Assembly (NCBI GenBank): GCA_947478755.1
Contig: CANJXH010000002.1
Span: 1 to 58,267, forward strand
Reading direction: 5' to 3'
DNA from: Betaproteobacteria bacterium
GTDB taxonomy: Bacteria; Pseudomonadota; Gammaproteobacteria; Burkholderiales; Rhodocyclaceae
DNA: 58,267 nucleotides
In this document: piece by piece, positions 47,686 through 56,900 of the stretch
Numbering within the stretch: position 1 is the stretch's first letter
Layout: each line of letters opens with the position of its first letter
Notes under the pieces: model-generated
What the model saw: only the letters and a program-made list of their open reading frames with translations
Databases searched by the model: none
What the model was told of the DNA's origin: nothing
Position numbers and translations under genes: made by a program

Positions 47686-48302
47686 TAGACCGGCTGATTA
47701 CCGAATTTGACAAGGCTATACGCACGGTTTTTGCGTCCGCGCCAACCGTACGCCCCATGCCGGGAACAAATTCCCCTGAAGCCGAGATGAGCGCTGACGA
47801 GAAACGGCATGCCGCTGCTTTGATGCGAATTAATCATTGTGGTGAAATATGCGCGCAAGCACTTTATCAAGGCCAAAGTCTTACCTCCCGTGATCAGGAG
47901 ACGCGTCGAGCATTGAAGTACGCGGCGATGGAAGAAACCGAGCATTTGAACTGGACCGAACGTCGTTTACAGGAGCTTGGCAGCCGCAAAAGCTTGTTGA
48001 ATCCGCTGTGGTACGCCGGTTCGCTGGTAATGGGCATTAGTGCAGGTCGCTGTGGCGACAAGTGGAATTTAGGCTTTCTGGCTGAAACGGAAAGGCAGGT
48101 TGAGAAGCACCTGGAGAGCCACTTGGGTTTATTGCCGAGGCAGGACTTTCGGTCACGTGAAATAGTCAAGCAAATGAAGGCTGACGAAATCGGTCATGCC
48201 CAGACGGCGATCAACCTGGGCGCCAGAGAATTGCCACCTGTTGCGAGGTATGCCATGCGGGCAGTGTCACGTGTCATGACCTCAGTGGCCTACTACATCT
48301 AG
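47682..48302 (+). CDS. coq7: 2-polyprenyl-3-methyl-6-methoxy-1,4-benzoquinone monooxygenase Coq7
   Basis: A di-iron hydroxylase of ubiquinone synthesis, 206 residues. Ligands for the two irons are in RINHCGEICAQ, EETEHLNW, ETERQVEKHLESH and DEIGHAQTAI. Starts with GTG overlapping the stop of the previous gene. Converges on the OsmC gene with a four-base overlap and no terminator between. Confidence 0.94.
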   Translation: MIDRLITEFDKAIRTVFASAPTVRPMPGTNSPEAEMSADEKRHAAALMRINHCGEICAQALYQGQSLTSRDQETRRALKYAAMEETEHLNWTERRLQELGSRKSLLNPLWYAGSLVMGISAGRCGDKWNLGFLAETERQVEKHLESHLGLLPRQDFRSREIVKQMKADEIGHAQTAINLGARELPPVARYAMRAVSRVMTSVAYYI

Positions 48303-48715
48303 ATTTCAACTATCTCCCATGTATGGGTGATTTCGGCTGATTTGCCAAGCATGATCGAGGCGGAGCAATATTTATTCGCCGACAGTTTGATCGCTCGTTC
48401 AACAGTTTCTGGTTTGAGCCCGTGACCGGTGACCACGAAATGAAAGTTTATCTTGGTGAATACTTTGGGGTCGACATCAGCTCGCTCTGCCGATAGCCTG
48501 GCTTCACATCCACTTATGGCTTGGCGGCTGCGTTTAAGAATCAATACCACATCAAATGCTGTGCAAGCCCCCGTTCCGGCCAGAACCATTTCCATTGGAC
48601 GCGGTGCAAGGTTTTTTCCTCCAGCTTCTGGCGCTCCGTCCATTGCAACCAGATGACCGCTACCGGTTTCAGCGATAAAGCTCATCCCCTCATGCCAGCG
48701 TACCGTGCATTCCAT
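48299..48715 (-). CDS. OsmC-family protein (YhfA-like)
   Basis: A 138-residue protein with the OsmC fold and two conserved Cys (GTGACTAFDV and SANKYCSASIML), as in thiol peroxidases of this family. YhfA-type members are constitutive and of uncertain substrate. The start is at 48715; upstream is the large gap holding the small RNA candidate. Confidence 0.9.
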   Translation of the reverse strand: MECTVRWHEGMSFIAETGSGHLVAMDGAPEAGGKNLAPRPMEMVLAGTGACTAFDVVLILKRSRQAISGCEARLSAERADVDPKVFTKINFHFVVTGHGLKPETVERAIKLSANKYCSASIMLGKSAEITHTWEIVEI

Positions 48716-48935
48716 AAAAATTGACTTGATGAATGGTTATTGGAGCATCGAATTGTATCTTCGCGAGATTTGGGAGCTAGCGAAAGCCGAAAACCAAATA
48801 TTGCCAGCTAATTTGTTGCAACGCGCAATTTATGGATTTTGATTGCAGTCACGCAAATCGTCAGTTTTAGAAAATATCTTCTAATTGGCGGTTTTTCAGA
48901 CATTGTGACTTAATTCACGACACCAAAAAATTTTC
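48716..48935. other. AT-rich gap with a degenerate copy of the small-RNA promoter region
   Basis: No gene fits here. TTGCAACGC at 48816 and GCAGTCAC at 48845 repeat the spacing of the same two blocks at 48936 and 48965, exactly 120 bases apart. After them a TTAGAA/TTCTAA hairpin lies at about 48867-48884. The copy lacks a good -10 box and terminator, so it is probably a decayed duplicate or an upstream regulatory region. Confidence 0.45.
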
Positions 48936-48964
48936 TTGCAACGCAACAAAATTTTTGTTACAGT
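48936..48964 (+). promoter_or_regulatory. Strong sigma-70 promoter of the small RNA candidate
   Basis: TTGCAA, 17 bases, then TACAGT: close to consensus with optimal spacing. Transcription should begin near 48971. The only thing downstream before rplM's own promoter is the hairpin-rich stretch ending in a terminator. Confidence 0.7.
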
Positions 48965-48970
48965 GCAGTC

Positions 48971-49077
48971 ACTTTGATTGCAGATGAAAAACATCTCACT
49001 GTAGTCAGCAACATCTCCTCCTCGTCCCTGCAAAGGGGACGAATTCCACGCAACCCTTCGGGGTTGCGTTTTTTTTT
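48971..49077 (+). ncRNA. Candidate small regulatory RNA, about 105 nt
   Basis: Between a strong promoter and a strong terminator lies a non-coding stretch with three hairpins: AGATG/CATCT at 48982-48996 with an A5 loop, CGTCCC/GGGACG at 49023-49041, and the terminator. Just before the second hairpin, single-stranded CTCCTCC (49015-49021) is complementary to Shine-Dalgarno sequences. That layout suits a trans-acting sRNA that blocks translation. There is no open frame of note. I cannot match it to a named family. Confidence 0.65.
49048..49077 (+). terminator. Rho-independent terminator of the small RNA candidate
   Basis: A nine-base-pair stem (ACGCAACCC/GGGTTGCGT) with a TTCG tetraloop followed by nine T residues. 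One of the strongest terminators in the window, and it lies upstream of the rplM promoter. Confidence 0.92.
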
Positions 49078-49113
49078 GTAAAAATTGCATTTAAAAGATA
49101 AGCCAAGATTGGT

Positions 49114-49143
49114 TTGACACTGGCGTCGTCGCTGGCATACAAT
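49114..49143 (+). promoter_or_regulatory. Promoter of rplM-rpsI
   Basis: TTGACA, 18 bases, TACAAT: near-perfect sigma-70 boxes 70-100 bases before the rplM start. The predicted leader of about 60 bases could hold an L13 autoregulatory element, but I see no clear structure. Confidence 0.8.
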
Positions 49144-49212
49144 GCGCGCCTTTCCGCATTCCGCCCATCAGCCATGTTCTTCGTTTGGGCCAATTGAGAC
49201 CGAGGTTTCTTC

Positions 49213-49641
49213 ATGAAAACGTTTTCTGCCAAACCGCTTGAAGTTCAGCGTGACTGGCTCGTCGTCGATGCTACTGACAAAGTGCTCGGTCGTCTGGCTA
49301 CCGAAATTGCTCGCCGCCTGCGCGGCAAGCATAAAACCGAATATACGCCGCACGTTGACACTGGCGACTACATCGTAGTGGTCAATGTTGAAAAGTTGCG
49401 AGTAACTGGCAACAAGGCCCTGGACAAAAAATACTATCGCCACTCGGGGTATCCAGGGGGTATTTCAGAAACCAATTTCACGAAGCTTCAACAGCGCTTT
49501 CCGGATCGTGTTCTCGAAAAGGCTGTCAAGGGCATGTTGCCTAAGGGCCCGCTTGGTTATGCGATGCTGAAGAAGATGAAGTGCTACGCAGGGGCGAACC
49601 ACCCTCATTCCGCCCAGCAACCGAAAGCTCTGGAGATTTAA
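49213..49641 (+). CDS. rplM: 50S ribosomal protein L13
   Basis: A 142-residue ribosomal protein with the canonical [15 protein letters not shown] start and the conserved [22 protein letters not shown] segment. It forms a two-gene operon with rpsI, which begins immediately after its stop. Confidence 0.98.
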   Translation: MKTFSAKPLEVQRDWLVVDATDKVLGRLATEIARRLRGKHKTEYTPHVDTGDYIVVVNVEKLRVTGNKALDKKYYRHSGYPGGISETNFTKLQQRFPDRVLEKAVKGMLPKGPLGYAMLKKMKCYAGANHPHSAQQPKALEI

Positions 49642-50034
49642 ATGGCCACCAATTACTACTACGGCACTGGCCGTCGCAAAACTGCAATCGCCCGTGTTTT
49701 CATGAAACAAGGGAGTGGCAAGGTTGTCGTCAATGACAAGCCATTGGACGAGTTTTTTTCGCGCGAAACCGGTCGAATGGTGGTCCGCCAACCTCTGGAA
49801 CTGACCGAGCACATTGGTACATTTGACATCATGGTCAATGTAGTGGGTGGTGGTGAATCCGGCCAGGCTGGCGCAGTTCGCCACGGGATTACCCGCGCAT
49901 TGATTCAATATGACGCGACTTTGAAGCCAACCCTGTCGCAAGCAGGCTTCGTTACTCGTGATGCACGGGAAGTCGAACGTAAAAAGGTTGGCTTTCACAA
50001 GGCACGACGCCGCAAGCAGTTCTCGAAGCGCTAA
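49642..50034 (+). CDS. rpsI: 30S ribosomal protein S9
   Basis: A 130-residue protein of the small subunit with the expected C-terminal [11 protein letters not shown] tail that reaches the P-site tRNA. It begins directly after rplM and is followed by a strong terminator at 50045. Confidence 0.98.
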   Translation: MATNYYYGTGRRKTAIARVFMKQGSGKVVVNDKPLDEFFSRETGRMVVRQPLELTEHIGTFDIMVNVVGGGESGQAGAVRHGITRALIQYDATLKPTLSQAGFVTRDAREVERKKVGFHKARRRKQFSKR

Positions 50035-50044
50035 GCTGTCCAAG

Positions 50045-50086
50045 ACAGACAAAAAAGCCGCCTTTTTGGGCGGCTTTTTTGTCTGT
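50045..50086 (+). terminator. Rho-independent terminator after rpsI
   Basis: An 18-base-pair stem (ACAGACAAAAAAGCCGCC and its complement) with a six-base loop; the A6/T6 stretch within the stem provides the U tract. It closes the ribosomal protein operon 37 bases before argC. Confidence 0.9.
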
Positions 50087-50122
50087 GCGCTACTATTCGA
50101 CAATGGATTCGCGGAGTTTGCA

Positions 50123-51151
50123 ATGATCAAGGTTGGCGTTGTTGGCGGAACCGGCTATACCGGTGTTGAACTTTTGAGGTTGCTGGTACAGCACCCTGAA
50201 GTGGAACTGCATGCAATCACGTCACGCGGCGAAGCGGGAATGGCGGTTGCCGACATGTTCCCGAGTCTGCGAGGGCATGTTGCGCTGGAGTTTTCGGATC
50301 CAACCAAATCAACACTCGATAAATGTGACTTGGTTTTTTTCGCGACCCCAAATGGAATTGCAATGCAGCAAGCTCCTGCGTTGTTGAACCAGGGCATAAA
50401 AGTCATTGATCTGGCAGCGGACTTTCGTCTTCAGGATGTGGCGGTATGGGAAAAGTGGTACGGCATGCCGCACGCCAGTCCAGAGTGGCTGGAGCAGGCT
50501 GTCTACGGTTTGCCCGAAGTTAATCGGGAGCAGATCAGGAATTCCAAACTGGTGGCGAATCCAGGGTGCTACCCGACAGCCACACAACTTGGTTTTTTGC
50601 CCTTGATTGAATCGGGTTGCGTCAATGTCAGCAGCCTGATTGCCGACGTCAAATCTGGCGTCTCAGGGGCTGGGCGCAAGGCTGAAACACACATACTTTT
50701 TGCTGAGGCTGCGGACAACTTCAAGGCCTACGGCGTAAACGGGCATCGTCATTTGCCAGAAATTCGGCAAGGATTGTCGAGAGCGGCCAGAGGTAACGTC
50801 GAACTCACTTTTGTTCCGCATCTGACTCCCATGATCCGTGGCATTCATGCGACCCTGTATGCGCAGATTACAAAAGAGACTGACTTTCAGGCACTCTTTG
50901 AGCAACGCTATGCAGATGAGCCGTTCGTTGATGTGTTGCCGGCCAAATCCCATCCCGAAACCCGGACCGTTAGAGCATCAAATCTCTGCAGGATTGCGAT
51001 TCATCGCCCACAGAATGGGAACACGCTGGTGATCCTCTCCGTGATCGACAACTTGGTCAAGGGTGCAGCGGGTCAGGCTGTCCAGAACATGAATTTGATG
51101 TTCGGTTTTGACGAATGTACAGGACTGTCGCACGTTCCCGTCCTGCCTTGA
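50123..51151 (+). CDS. argC: N-acetyl-gamma-glutamyl-phosphate reductase
   Basis: The third enzyme of arginine synthesis, 342 residues. Rossmann motif [16 protein letters not shown] at the start and catalytic Cys in [19 protein letters not shown] at 50123 gives the family N terminus; the frame is open upstream through the end of rpsI. The stop overlaps the ATG of the next gene (TGATG). Confidence 0.96.
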   Translation: MIKVGVVGGTGYTGVELLRLLVQHPEVELHAITSRGEAGMAVADMFPSLRGHVALEFSDPTKSTLDKCDLVFFATPNGIAMQQAPALLNQGIKVIDLAADFRLQDVAVWEKWYGMPHASPEWLEQAVYGLPEVNREQIRNSKLVANPGCYPTATQLGFLPLIESGCVNVSSLIADVKSGVSGAGRKAETHILFAEAADNFKAYGVNGHRHLPEIRQGLSRAARGNVELTFVPHLTPMIRGIHATLYAQITKETDFQALFEQRYADEPFVDVLPAKSHPETRTVRASNLCRIAIHRPQNGNTLVILSVIDNLVKGAAGQAVQNMNLMFGFDECTGLSHVPVLP

Positions 51152-51876
51152 TGTTGCGCCAGATGCGCCGCCATTTCGGCATGGCAGCGCCGCGCGTGAC
51201 GGTTCGTGCGCACGTGCCCTGGTACTGGCGTGCCTTGGTTATGGTTGCGACCTTGGCTGTCGCGATGGTGATGGCAGGCTGGGTGTTCGATATTGGCAGG
51301 CGCTTTGCCGGTTTCGACAAAAACAAGTCTGAACAGGAACTAAGCGAGTTGCGAGAGCGAGTGGCCTCGCTTGAAACCGAGCACAACCGAAACAGCAGCA
51401 GCGAGGCATCGCTTGAAATAGAGCGTACCGCTCGACAAAGGCTTGGTGAACAGCTAAAGGCAATAGAGGCCGAAAACGCGCGTATGCGTGAAGAACTTGC
51501 TACGTTCGAGAGTCTGGCATCAGGGACTGTGAAAACCGAAGCCGCCAATATTCACCGCCTGCAAGTCGAGGCAGACTCAAAAGTTGCCGGAGCCTTCCGC
51601 TACCGCATGTTGCTTTCAGCCCCATCCGGCGTCAATGACCATGAGTTCAAGGGGCATCTTCAGATTGCGGCGTTAGTTCAGCAGGGCGACAAAACTGCTA
51701 TGGTTGACATCCCCGATACCGCAAAGCCCGGACAACAGTGGTTTCTGCTCAGCTTCAAATATTTTCGGCGAGTGGAAGGCAATTTTGTGTTGCCGGCGGG
51801 AACTACTCTCAAAAGGCTGGATGTGCGCTTGATGCAGGGCACGGTGGTCGTCGCATCTCAGCAGGTCTCGATGTAG
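51151..51876 (+). CDS. DUF6776-like membrane-anchored coiled-coil protein
   Basis: A 241-residue protein with one N-terminal membrane helix (WRALVMVATLAVAMVMAGWVF), a Glu-rich coiled coil (about 60-130) and a C-terminal beta domain. ATG at 51151 overlaps the argC stop; another ATG 36 bases upstream is possible. It always precedes bactofilin in betaproteobacterial genomes I can recall, suggesting a cytoskeletal or envelope role. Confidence 0.8.
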   Translation: MLRQMRRHFGMAAPRVTVRAHVPWYWRALVMVATLAVAMVMAGWVFDIGRRFAGFDKNKSEQELSELRERVASLETEHNRNSSSEASLEIERTARQRLGEQLKAIEAENARMREELATFESLASGTVKTEAANIHRLQVEADSKVAGAFRYRMLLSAPSGVNDHEFKGHLQIAALVQQGDKTAMVDIPDTAKPGQQWFLLSFKYFRRVEGNFVLPAGTTLKRLDVRLMQGTVVVASQQVSM

Positions 51877-51898
51877 GCGTAACAATTGGAGGTAACCC

Positions 51899-52294
51899 AT
51901 GTTTTCAAAATCAAAGCAGCAAGCGCGAATTGAAAGTCTGATCGGTGCAGGTACTCGCGTCGATGGAAATATCTCCTTTAGTGGTGGCTTGCGCGTGGAC
52001 GGCGAGATTCACGGCAATGTTACTGCTGTCGGAAATGAAACAAGCACCCTGGTCGTCAGCGAGCAAGCCAGGATCGAGGGTGAAATAACAGCGTCGCACT
52101 TATTGGTAAATGGCACCGTGTTGGGCCCTCTGCGGTGCATCGACTTTCTGGAACTTCAGTCCAAGGCGCGTGTCTCAGGGGATGTGGAATACAATACCAT
52201 CGAGATGCATCTTGGCGCCGTTGTGGATGGTCGATTGATTCATCAGGGAGTACCCGCCAAGACAGTTGAATTAAAGCTGGCCAACACCAACTAA
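51899..52294 (+). CDS. Bactofilin
   Basis: A polymer-forming cytoskeletal protein of 131 residues. The bactofilin core (about 15-115) shows the repeating Gly/Val/Ile pattern of a beta helix, e.g. LRVDGEIHGNVTA and IEGEITASHLLVNGTVLGP. It lies between the DUF6776-like gene and erpA, and GGAGG precedes its ATG. Confidence 0.93.
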   Translation: MFSKSKQQARIESLIGAGTRVDGNISFSGGLRVDGEIHGNVTAVGNETSTLVVSEQARIEGEITASHLLVNGTVLGPLRCIDFLELQSKARVSGDVEYNTIEMHLGAVVDGRLIHQGVPAKTVELKLANTN

Positions 52295-52327
52295 TCAGTT
52301 GGTCAATAGTCAAGTCAGGAGAACCAC

Positions 52328-52678
52328 ATGAACGCCCCCACCGATATGCCGATGCCCCTCAATTTCACCGATAACGCTGTGAATAAGGTCAGAGACCTGA
52401 TGATTGAGGAAGGAAACCCCGAACTGAAGCTGAGAGTGTTTGTCAGCGGTGGCGGTTGCTCGGGCTTCCAGTACGGGTTCACGTTTGACGAGGTCGGGAA
52501 TGAAGACGATACCGTACTCGAAAAGGGTGGCGTCACGCTTCTGATTGACCCCATGAGCTATCAATATCTGGTGGGTGCTGAGATCGATTACGCGGAAAGT
52601 CTCGAAGGTTCACAGTTTGTGATCAAAAACCCGAATGCAACCAGTACTTGTGGGTGCGGGTCGTCCTTCTCTGTGTAG
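52328..52678 (+). CDS. erpA: Iron-sulfur cluster insertion protein ErpA
   Basis: An A-type carrier of 116 residues that delivers Fe-S clusters to apoproteins. Three ligand cysteines are visible: [11 protein letters not shown] and the C-terminal [14 protein letters not shown] precedes the ATG. Betaproteobacterial erpA usually lies in this neighbourhood. Confidence 0.96.
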   Translation: MNAPTDMPMPLNFTDNAVNKVRDLMIEEGNPELKLRVFVSGGGCSGFQYGFTFDEVGNEDDTVLEKGGVTLLIDPMSYQYLVGAEIDYAESLEGSQFVIKNPNATSTCGCGSSFSV

Positions 52679-52884
52679 TTTCAGAAGCAGCAAGCCCCCG
52701 GGGTTTTTGTATTCCCGGAGGGAGCTTCCAACTCGTGTTTGGTTCAGGTTTCCCTGCACAGGCTACAGTGATCTTCCAGTAGCCGCAGGTGGCGCTTGAG
52801 TGCGCTATGCCGGTGTCTGCGGCATCAGACTGGTATAAGATTTGATGCTGCAGGCGTTTCCACGCGGTTGCGTCCAGCGTACGA

Positions 52885-54216
52885 TCAGTCTGCAGAGGCC
52901 AAGTTCACGTGACGCAATGAATCGATTCTTGCCAGCAACGCCGTGGTTTCGTTATGAAAAACCGTCAGTTGATCGTTGGACAGCGATGCAGCACCCGGAA
53001 GCTTGACCAGTAGCGGATCCTTGAATACGCCGTCAACACGGAATTCGTAATGCAAGTGCGGGCCGCTGGCAAGGCCGGATTGTCCAACATAACCGATCAG
53101 GTCGCCTTGCAGCACGCGACTACCTTTTCGCAGGCCAGAGGCAAAACCTGACAGGTGACCATATACCGTTGTGTAGGGCCCCTGATGCTTGAGAATAACC
53201 ACCTTCCCATAACCATTCTGCCTGCCGATGAAATCCACAATTGCATCGCCGGTTGCCTTGACACGGGTCCCGGTCGGAGCGCCGAAATCAACCCCCTTGT
53301 GCGCACGCCACTGTTGAAGAACCGGGTGGAATCGCGACATCGAGAAGCCTGAGGTCACCCTCGAAAACTCAAGTGGGGAGCGCAGGAATGACTTGCGCAG
53401 ACTCTTGCCCTCAGGGGTGTAATACGAACCTTGCCCACCGGCAGTCTGAAACCAGACTGCCTTGTAACTTTTGTCTTCGTTGATAAATTCTGCGGCAAGA
53501 ATGCGCCCACTGCGTAACGGTTTCCCCAAATGGGTGATCAACTCGTATGAAACCGAAAAATGATCACCTTTTTTCAAATCGTGATGAAAATCAATGTCGC
53601 CACCAAAAATATCCACCATCTGGGCCGCGACTGCATCGGGGATTCCAGCTGCGTCGGTGGCACCGAATAGCGAATAGCTGATGTCGGCGGATTTGACGAC
53701 GATGCGCTTTTCAAGCGGCATCTCCTTTTGCGTTAACTTCAGTCCGCTGGAGGTATTCAGCAACTCCAGCGCCTGGTCCTGTTTTTCATTCAATGGAAAA
53801 ATCAGGGAATGCAATTGGCCATCACGTTCCAGATATGCTGTTACCGTCTTGCCCGGCGAAAGCTGGCGAAACAAGGGTTGCGCAAGTACGTTGGATCGCG
53901 AAGCATCAATCAGTTGGGTATCCTCAATGCCAAGACGCCCCAGCAGGGAGTTGGCGGAATCACCCGGGCGGATCTTTTCCTCGCGGATAAACAACCCGCT
54001 GTCTTCATTCGTCAGGGTTGTGGGTGCAAGTTCCAGCGATTCGAGAACGTTCTCTTGTGAAATGGCCCCCACCGGTACGCCAGCAACATTGCCAAATGCC
54101 GCAACGACGACAAAGCAACAAGCAGTCACCGCTCCCATACCCATCAGCCAACGGCGAGTTTGAGCGGTACTGCGGCTTTGGAGGTAAGCTAAAATTGGCG
54201 TGTCCGGGGAGTACAT
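52885..54216 (-). CDS. M23-family metallopeptidase (peptidoglycan endopeptidase, MepM-like)
   Basis: A 443-residue envelope hydrolase with an N-terminal membrane anchor (about 25-45), an OapA/LysM-like domain (about 80-160, [16 protein letters not shown]), and a C-terminal LytM domain with intact zinc ligands in [11 protein letters not shown] and GPHLHYEFR. Unlike EnvC at 3657 it should be catalytic. ATG at 54216 is chosen over a TTG 51 bases upstream. It is divergent from tyrS, the usual pairing. Confidence 0.92.
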   Translation of the reverse strand: MYSPDTPILAYLQSRSTAQTRRWLMGMGAVTACCFVVVAAFGNVAGVPVGAISQENVLESLELAPTTLTNEDSGLFIREEKIRPGDSANSLLGRLGIEDTQLIDASRSNVLAQPLFRQLSPGKTVTAYLERDGQLHSLIFPLNEKQDQALELLNTSSGLKLTQKEMPLEKRIVVKSADISYSLFGATDAAGIPDAVAAQMVDIFGGDIDFHHDLKKGDHFSVSYELITHLGKPLRSGRILAAEFINEDKSYKAVWFQTAGGQGSYYTPEGKSLRKSFLRSPLEFSRVTSGFSMSRFHPVLQQWRAHKGVDFGAPTGTRVKATGDAIVDFIGRQNGYGKVVILKHQGPYTTVYGHLSGFASGLRKGSRVLQGDLIGYVGQSGLASGPHLHYEFRVDGVFKDPLLVKLPGAASLSNDQLTVFHNETTALLARIDSLRHVNLASAD

Positions 54217-54298
54217 CAAGCGTCGCCTGATCTTGGGATCGGGCAGTTTATCAAATTCCCGGCCCAACCCCCTTTTTGTTCGCCAAATCCTTCACGTA

Positions 54299-55492
54299 AT
54301 GACCAATATTGAATCCCAGCTGGCGCTGATAAAACGCGGTGCCGACGAATTGCTGATTGAAGCCGATCTGGTGGAAAAGCTGAAATCCGGGCGCCCGCTT
54401 CGCGTCAAGGCCGGATTTGACCCGACTGCGCCTGATTTGCACCTTGGACACACGGTACTCATCAACAAATTGCGGCATTTCCAGGAACTTGGCCACCATG
54501 TCATGTTCCTCATCGGTGATTTCACCGGGATGATCGGCGACCCGACAGGGAAAAACGCGACGCGCCCGCCGCTTTCGCGGGAGCAGATTGCCGAAAACGC
54601 CAAAACCTATCAGGAACAGGTATTCAAGATCCTTGATCCAGCCAGAACCGAGATCTGCTTCAATTCGACATGGTGCGATCAACTCGGCTCGGCGGGCATG
54701 ATCAGGCTGGCGTCTCATCACACGGTCGCGCGCATGCTTGAGCGCGACGACTTTTCCAAGCGATACGGCAGCAACCAGCCGATCGCCATTCACGAGTTTC
54801 TGTATCCGTTGGTGCAGGGTTACGACTCCGTTGCAATGAAGGCCGACGTCGAGCTTGGCGGAACCGACCAGAAGTTCAACCTGTTGATGGGGCGCGAGCT
54901 GCAAAAACACTACGGGCAGGCGCCGCAGTGCATCCTCACCATGCCGCTGCTGGAGGGGCTTGACGGAGTGAACAAGATGTCCAAGTCGATGGGCAACTAC
55001 ATTGGCATCAACGAAGCGCCGGACGACATCTTCGGCAAGTTGATGTCAGTATCCGACGAATTGATGTGGCGCTATTTCGAATTGTTGTCGTTCAAATCGG
55101 CTGCGGACATCACATCGCTGAAGCGACAGATCGACACCGGAACCAATCCGCGAGACATCAAGTTCGAGCTGGCCAAGGAAATCGTCAGCCGCTTTCATGG
55201 CGGATCGCAAGCAGGTGAAGCCGCGCTACTGAATTTCGTTGCCCGTTTCCAGCGTAGCGAAATCCCGGATGACATGCCCGAGGTATCGATGTCCGCCTGT
55301 TCCATGCCGCAGGCACTGAAGCAGGCCGGACTGGTCGCCAGCACTTCCGAGGCGATACGCATGATCGATGCTGGCGGTGTTCGTGCCAATGGCGAAAAGG
55401 TCAGCGACAAAAGTTTGCAACTGACGGCCGGCAGCACGTTGGTGCTGCAAGTTGGCAAGCGGAAGTTCGCGCGCGTGACAATCAGCGCTTAG
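54299..55492 (+). CDS. tyrS: Tyrosyl-tRNA synthetase
   Basis: A class I synthetase of 397 residues. HIGH-type motif HLGHT at about residue 50, KMSKS at about 230, and a C-terminal S4 domain ([19 protein letters not shown]). ATG at 54299 is the family start; the longer frame upstream overlaps the M23 promoter. This is the TyrRS-2 (TyrZ-like) subgroup common in proteobacteria. Confidence 0.96.
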   Translation: MTNIESQLALIKRGADELLIEADLVEKLKSGRPLRVKAGFDPTAPDLHLGHTVLINKLRHFQELGHHVMFLIGDFTGMIGDPTGKNATRPPLSREQIAENAKTYQEQVFKILDPARTEICFNSTWCDQLGSAGMIRLASHHTVARMLERDDFSKRYGSNQPIAIHEFLYPLVQGYDSVAMKADVELGGTDQKFNLLMGRELQKHYGQAPQCILTMPLLEGLDGVNKMSKSMGNYIGINEAPDDIFGKLMSVSDELMWRYFELLSFKSAADITSLKRQIDTGTNPRDIKFELAKEIVSRFHGGSQAGEAALLNFVARFQRSEIPDDMPEVSMSACSMPQALKQAGLVASTSEAIRMIDAGGVRANGEKVSDKSLQLTAGSTLVLQVGKRKFARVTISA

Positions 55493-55516
55493 CGTCAGGC
55501 TACGTTTGTCGCCGTT

Positions 55517-56239
55517 CTAGCTCAGGGCCAGGCCTACCCATTCATGAATGGCATTCGTGCTGCGCTCGAATGCAGAGGTCGATGGCAGCAGGTTTTCAAA
55601 AAAAGACGCGCCCGTGGGGGAAAACCCGGTGGGGGCAGGGATGACAACCATCCCTTGCCGCTCAAACTCTCTCCTGGCACGCGGCATGTGCCATGCATGA
55701 GTAACCAGAGCGATACGCCGAATGCCCGCAGCTTTTAGCTGCGGCGCCGAGAAAGCGGCGTTTTCGGCAGTGTTGCGTGCATTCGCCTCGGTCCAGCGCA
55801 CCGGCAAGGCAAACTCGTTTTCAAGCACGAGCATCATCAGTTTCCCCTCGGGCGCGCCGCTGTACAGGGTGCCGCCAGTCACCAGGATCGGCAGTCCCGA
55901 TTGTCGTGCCAGTGTTGCGCCATAGCGAACACGTTCAATGGATGATTTCCCGAGGGTGTCGCCACCATATTCGGGGGCGTTGTAGTGAACGCCACCGCCC
56001 AGCACGACAATCGCCTCCGCCTGTTTCAGTGCATGCGGCGATATGGGAACCCCTTCAAGTGGTGTGGAAAGCCAGCGAGCGACAGGGAAAAGCGATAACA
56101 GCAGCACCGCTGTCACCGCCATGCCGGCTATGACCCTCCCCTTGCGGCCTCGGAGTGCAAGCAAGCTGAGCAGGGCAAGCACCAAAAAGCCGGTTGGTGG
56201 CAGAAGCCACGTCGAGAGAAATTTTTTAAGCAGAAACAT
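55517..56239 (-). CDS. ElyC/SanA/YdcF family (DUF218) membrane protein
   Basis: A 240-residue protein with two N-terminal helices and a periplasmic DUF218 domain: AIVVLGGGVHYNAPEYGG, ILVTGG and ALVTHAWHMPRAR. ElyC in E. coli affects lipid-carrier-dependent peptidoglycan synthesis. The start MFLLKKFLSTWLLPPTG at 56239 is preferred; a longer frame exists. It is convergent with tyrS at 24 bases. Confidence 0.88.
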   Translation of the reverse strand: MFLLKKFLSTWLLPPTGFLVLALLSLLALRGRKGRVIAGMAVTAVLLLSLFPVARWLSTPLEGVPISPHALKQAEAIVVLGGGVHYNAPEYGGDTLGKSSIERVRYGATLARQSGLPILVTGGTLYSGAPEGKLMMLVLENEFALPVRWTEANARNTAENAAFSAPQLKAAGIRRIALVTHAWHMPRARREFERQGMVVIPAPTGFSPTGASFFENLLPSTSAFERSTNAIHEWVGLALS

Positions 56240-56288
56240 GGGCGAAACCTTTGTTTGATTGGTGCTTATCAACAAGAGGCTGCGGACT

Positions 56289-56900
56289 ATGATCAAAGTG
56301 CCAAATGTCCAACTCCAGTCCAACCCCGTTTTCGTTTTTGATCCTCACCACCCGTCCATGATCGAAACAGCGGCGCCATGGTTACACGATGCAATCCTGC
56401 TCGGCGCCAGCATTGCCGGAGTGTATCTTGTCGTCGCGCTATTGCAGTTGGCCCAGATAAGGCGGCGCATGCCGGCCGTGCCGGTAGCGAAGGAGCCTTC
56501 GGTGGGGTTGCGGCATCCGGTTGCCCAAGAGCGTCCGAGCACCCGAATCGACGAGGATGGTGAAGCCTCCTTTGCTTTGCACCTTCGCCGTTCAACGGTC
56601 GAAGCCGATATTCAGAAATTGCGGATGGAAGTACAGGGCCTGCGTGACGAAATGGCCTGCGCATACGAAAAAATTGACGCCATCGGCGCTCTGCGGCAAG
56701 CGCAGACGGGGATGCCCTTGTACAACGAAGCGATCAGCATGGCCCGGCGCGGCATGAGTGTCGATACCATTGCCTCCAGATGCAGCATATCCAAGGGTGA
56801 AGCGGAACTGGTGTTTGCGCTGGCACAAAATCCGCGGCACGGCGAAGAAAACCAGCAGATTGCCAACAAGGTACCCAATGAGCGACACCCCGTACGCTGA
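56289..56900 (+). CDS. DUF2802 family membrane protein
   Basis: A 203-residue protein with one membrane helix (about 35-55, LLGASIAGVYLVVALLQL) and a C-terminal DUF2802 segment (YNEAISMARRGMSVDTIASRCSISKGEAELV) that resembles a helix-turn-helix. A start at 56358 is an alternative. It overlaps the SPOR gene by 23 bases. DUF2802 proteins sit in flagellar or motility loci in some species; no such genes are seen here. Confidence 0.75.
   Translation: MIKVPNVQLQSNPVFVFDPHHPSMIETAAPWLHDAILLGASIAGVYLVVALLQLAQIRRRMPAVPVAKEPSVGLRHPVAQERPSTRIDEDGEASFALHLRRSTVEADIQKLRMEVQGLRDEMACAYEKIDAIGALRQAQTGMPLYNEAISMARRGMSVDTIASRCSISKGEAELVFALAQNPRHGEENQQIANKVPNERHPVR

Noticed and set aside
48971-49077. 6S RNA or an rplM leader as explanation of the hairpin unit
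   Set aside because: Too short and without the long central bubble of 6S RNA; a strong terminator and a separate rplM promoter follow, so it is not a simple leader.
52679-52884. Possible tRNA or small gene between erpA and the M23 peptidase
   Set aside because: No cloverleaf could be folded and no frame has a ribosome site; only a weak CCCC/GGGG hairpin follows erpA.
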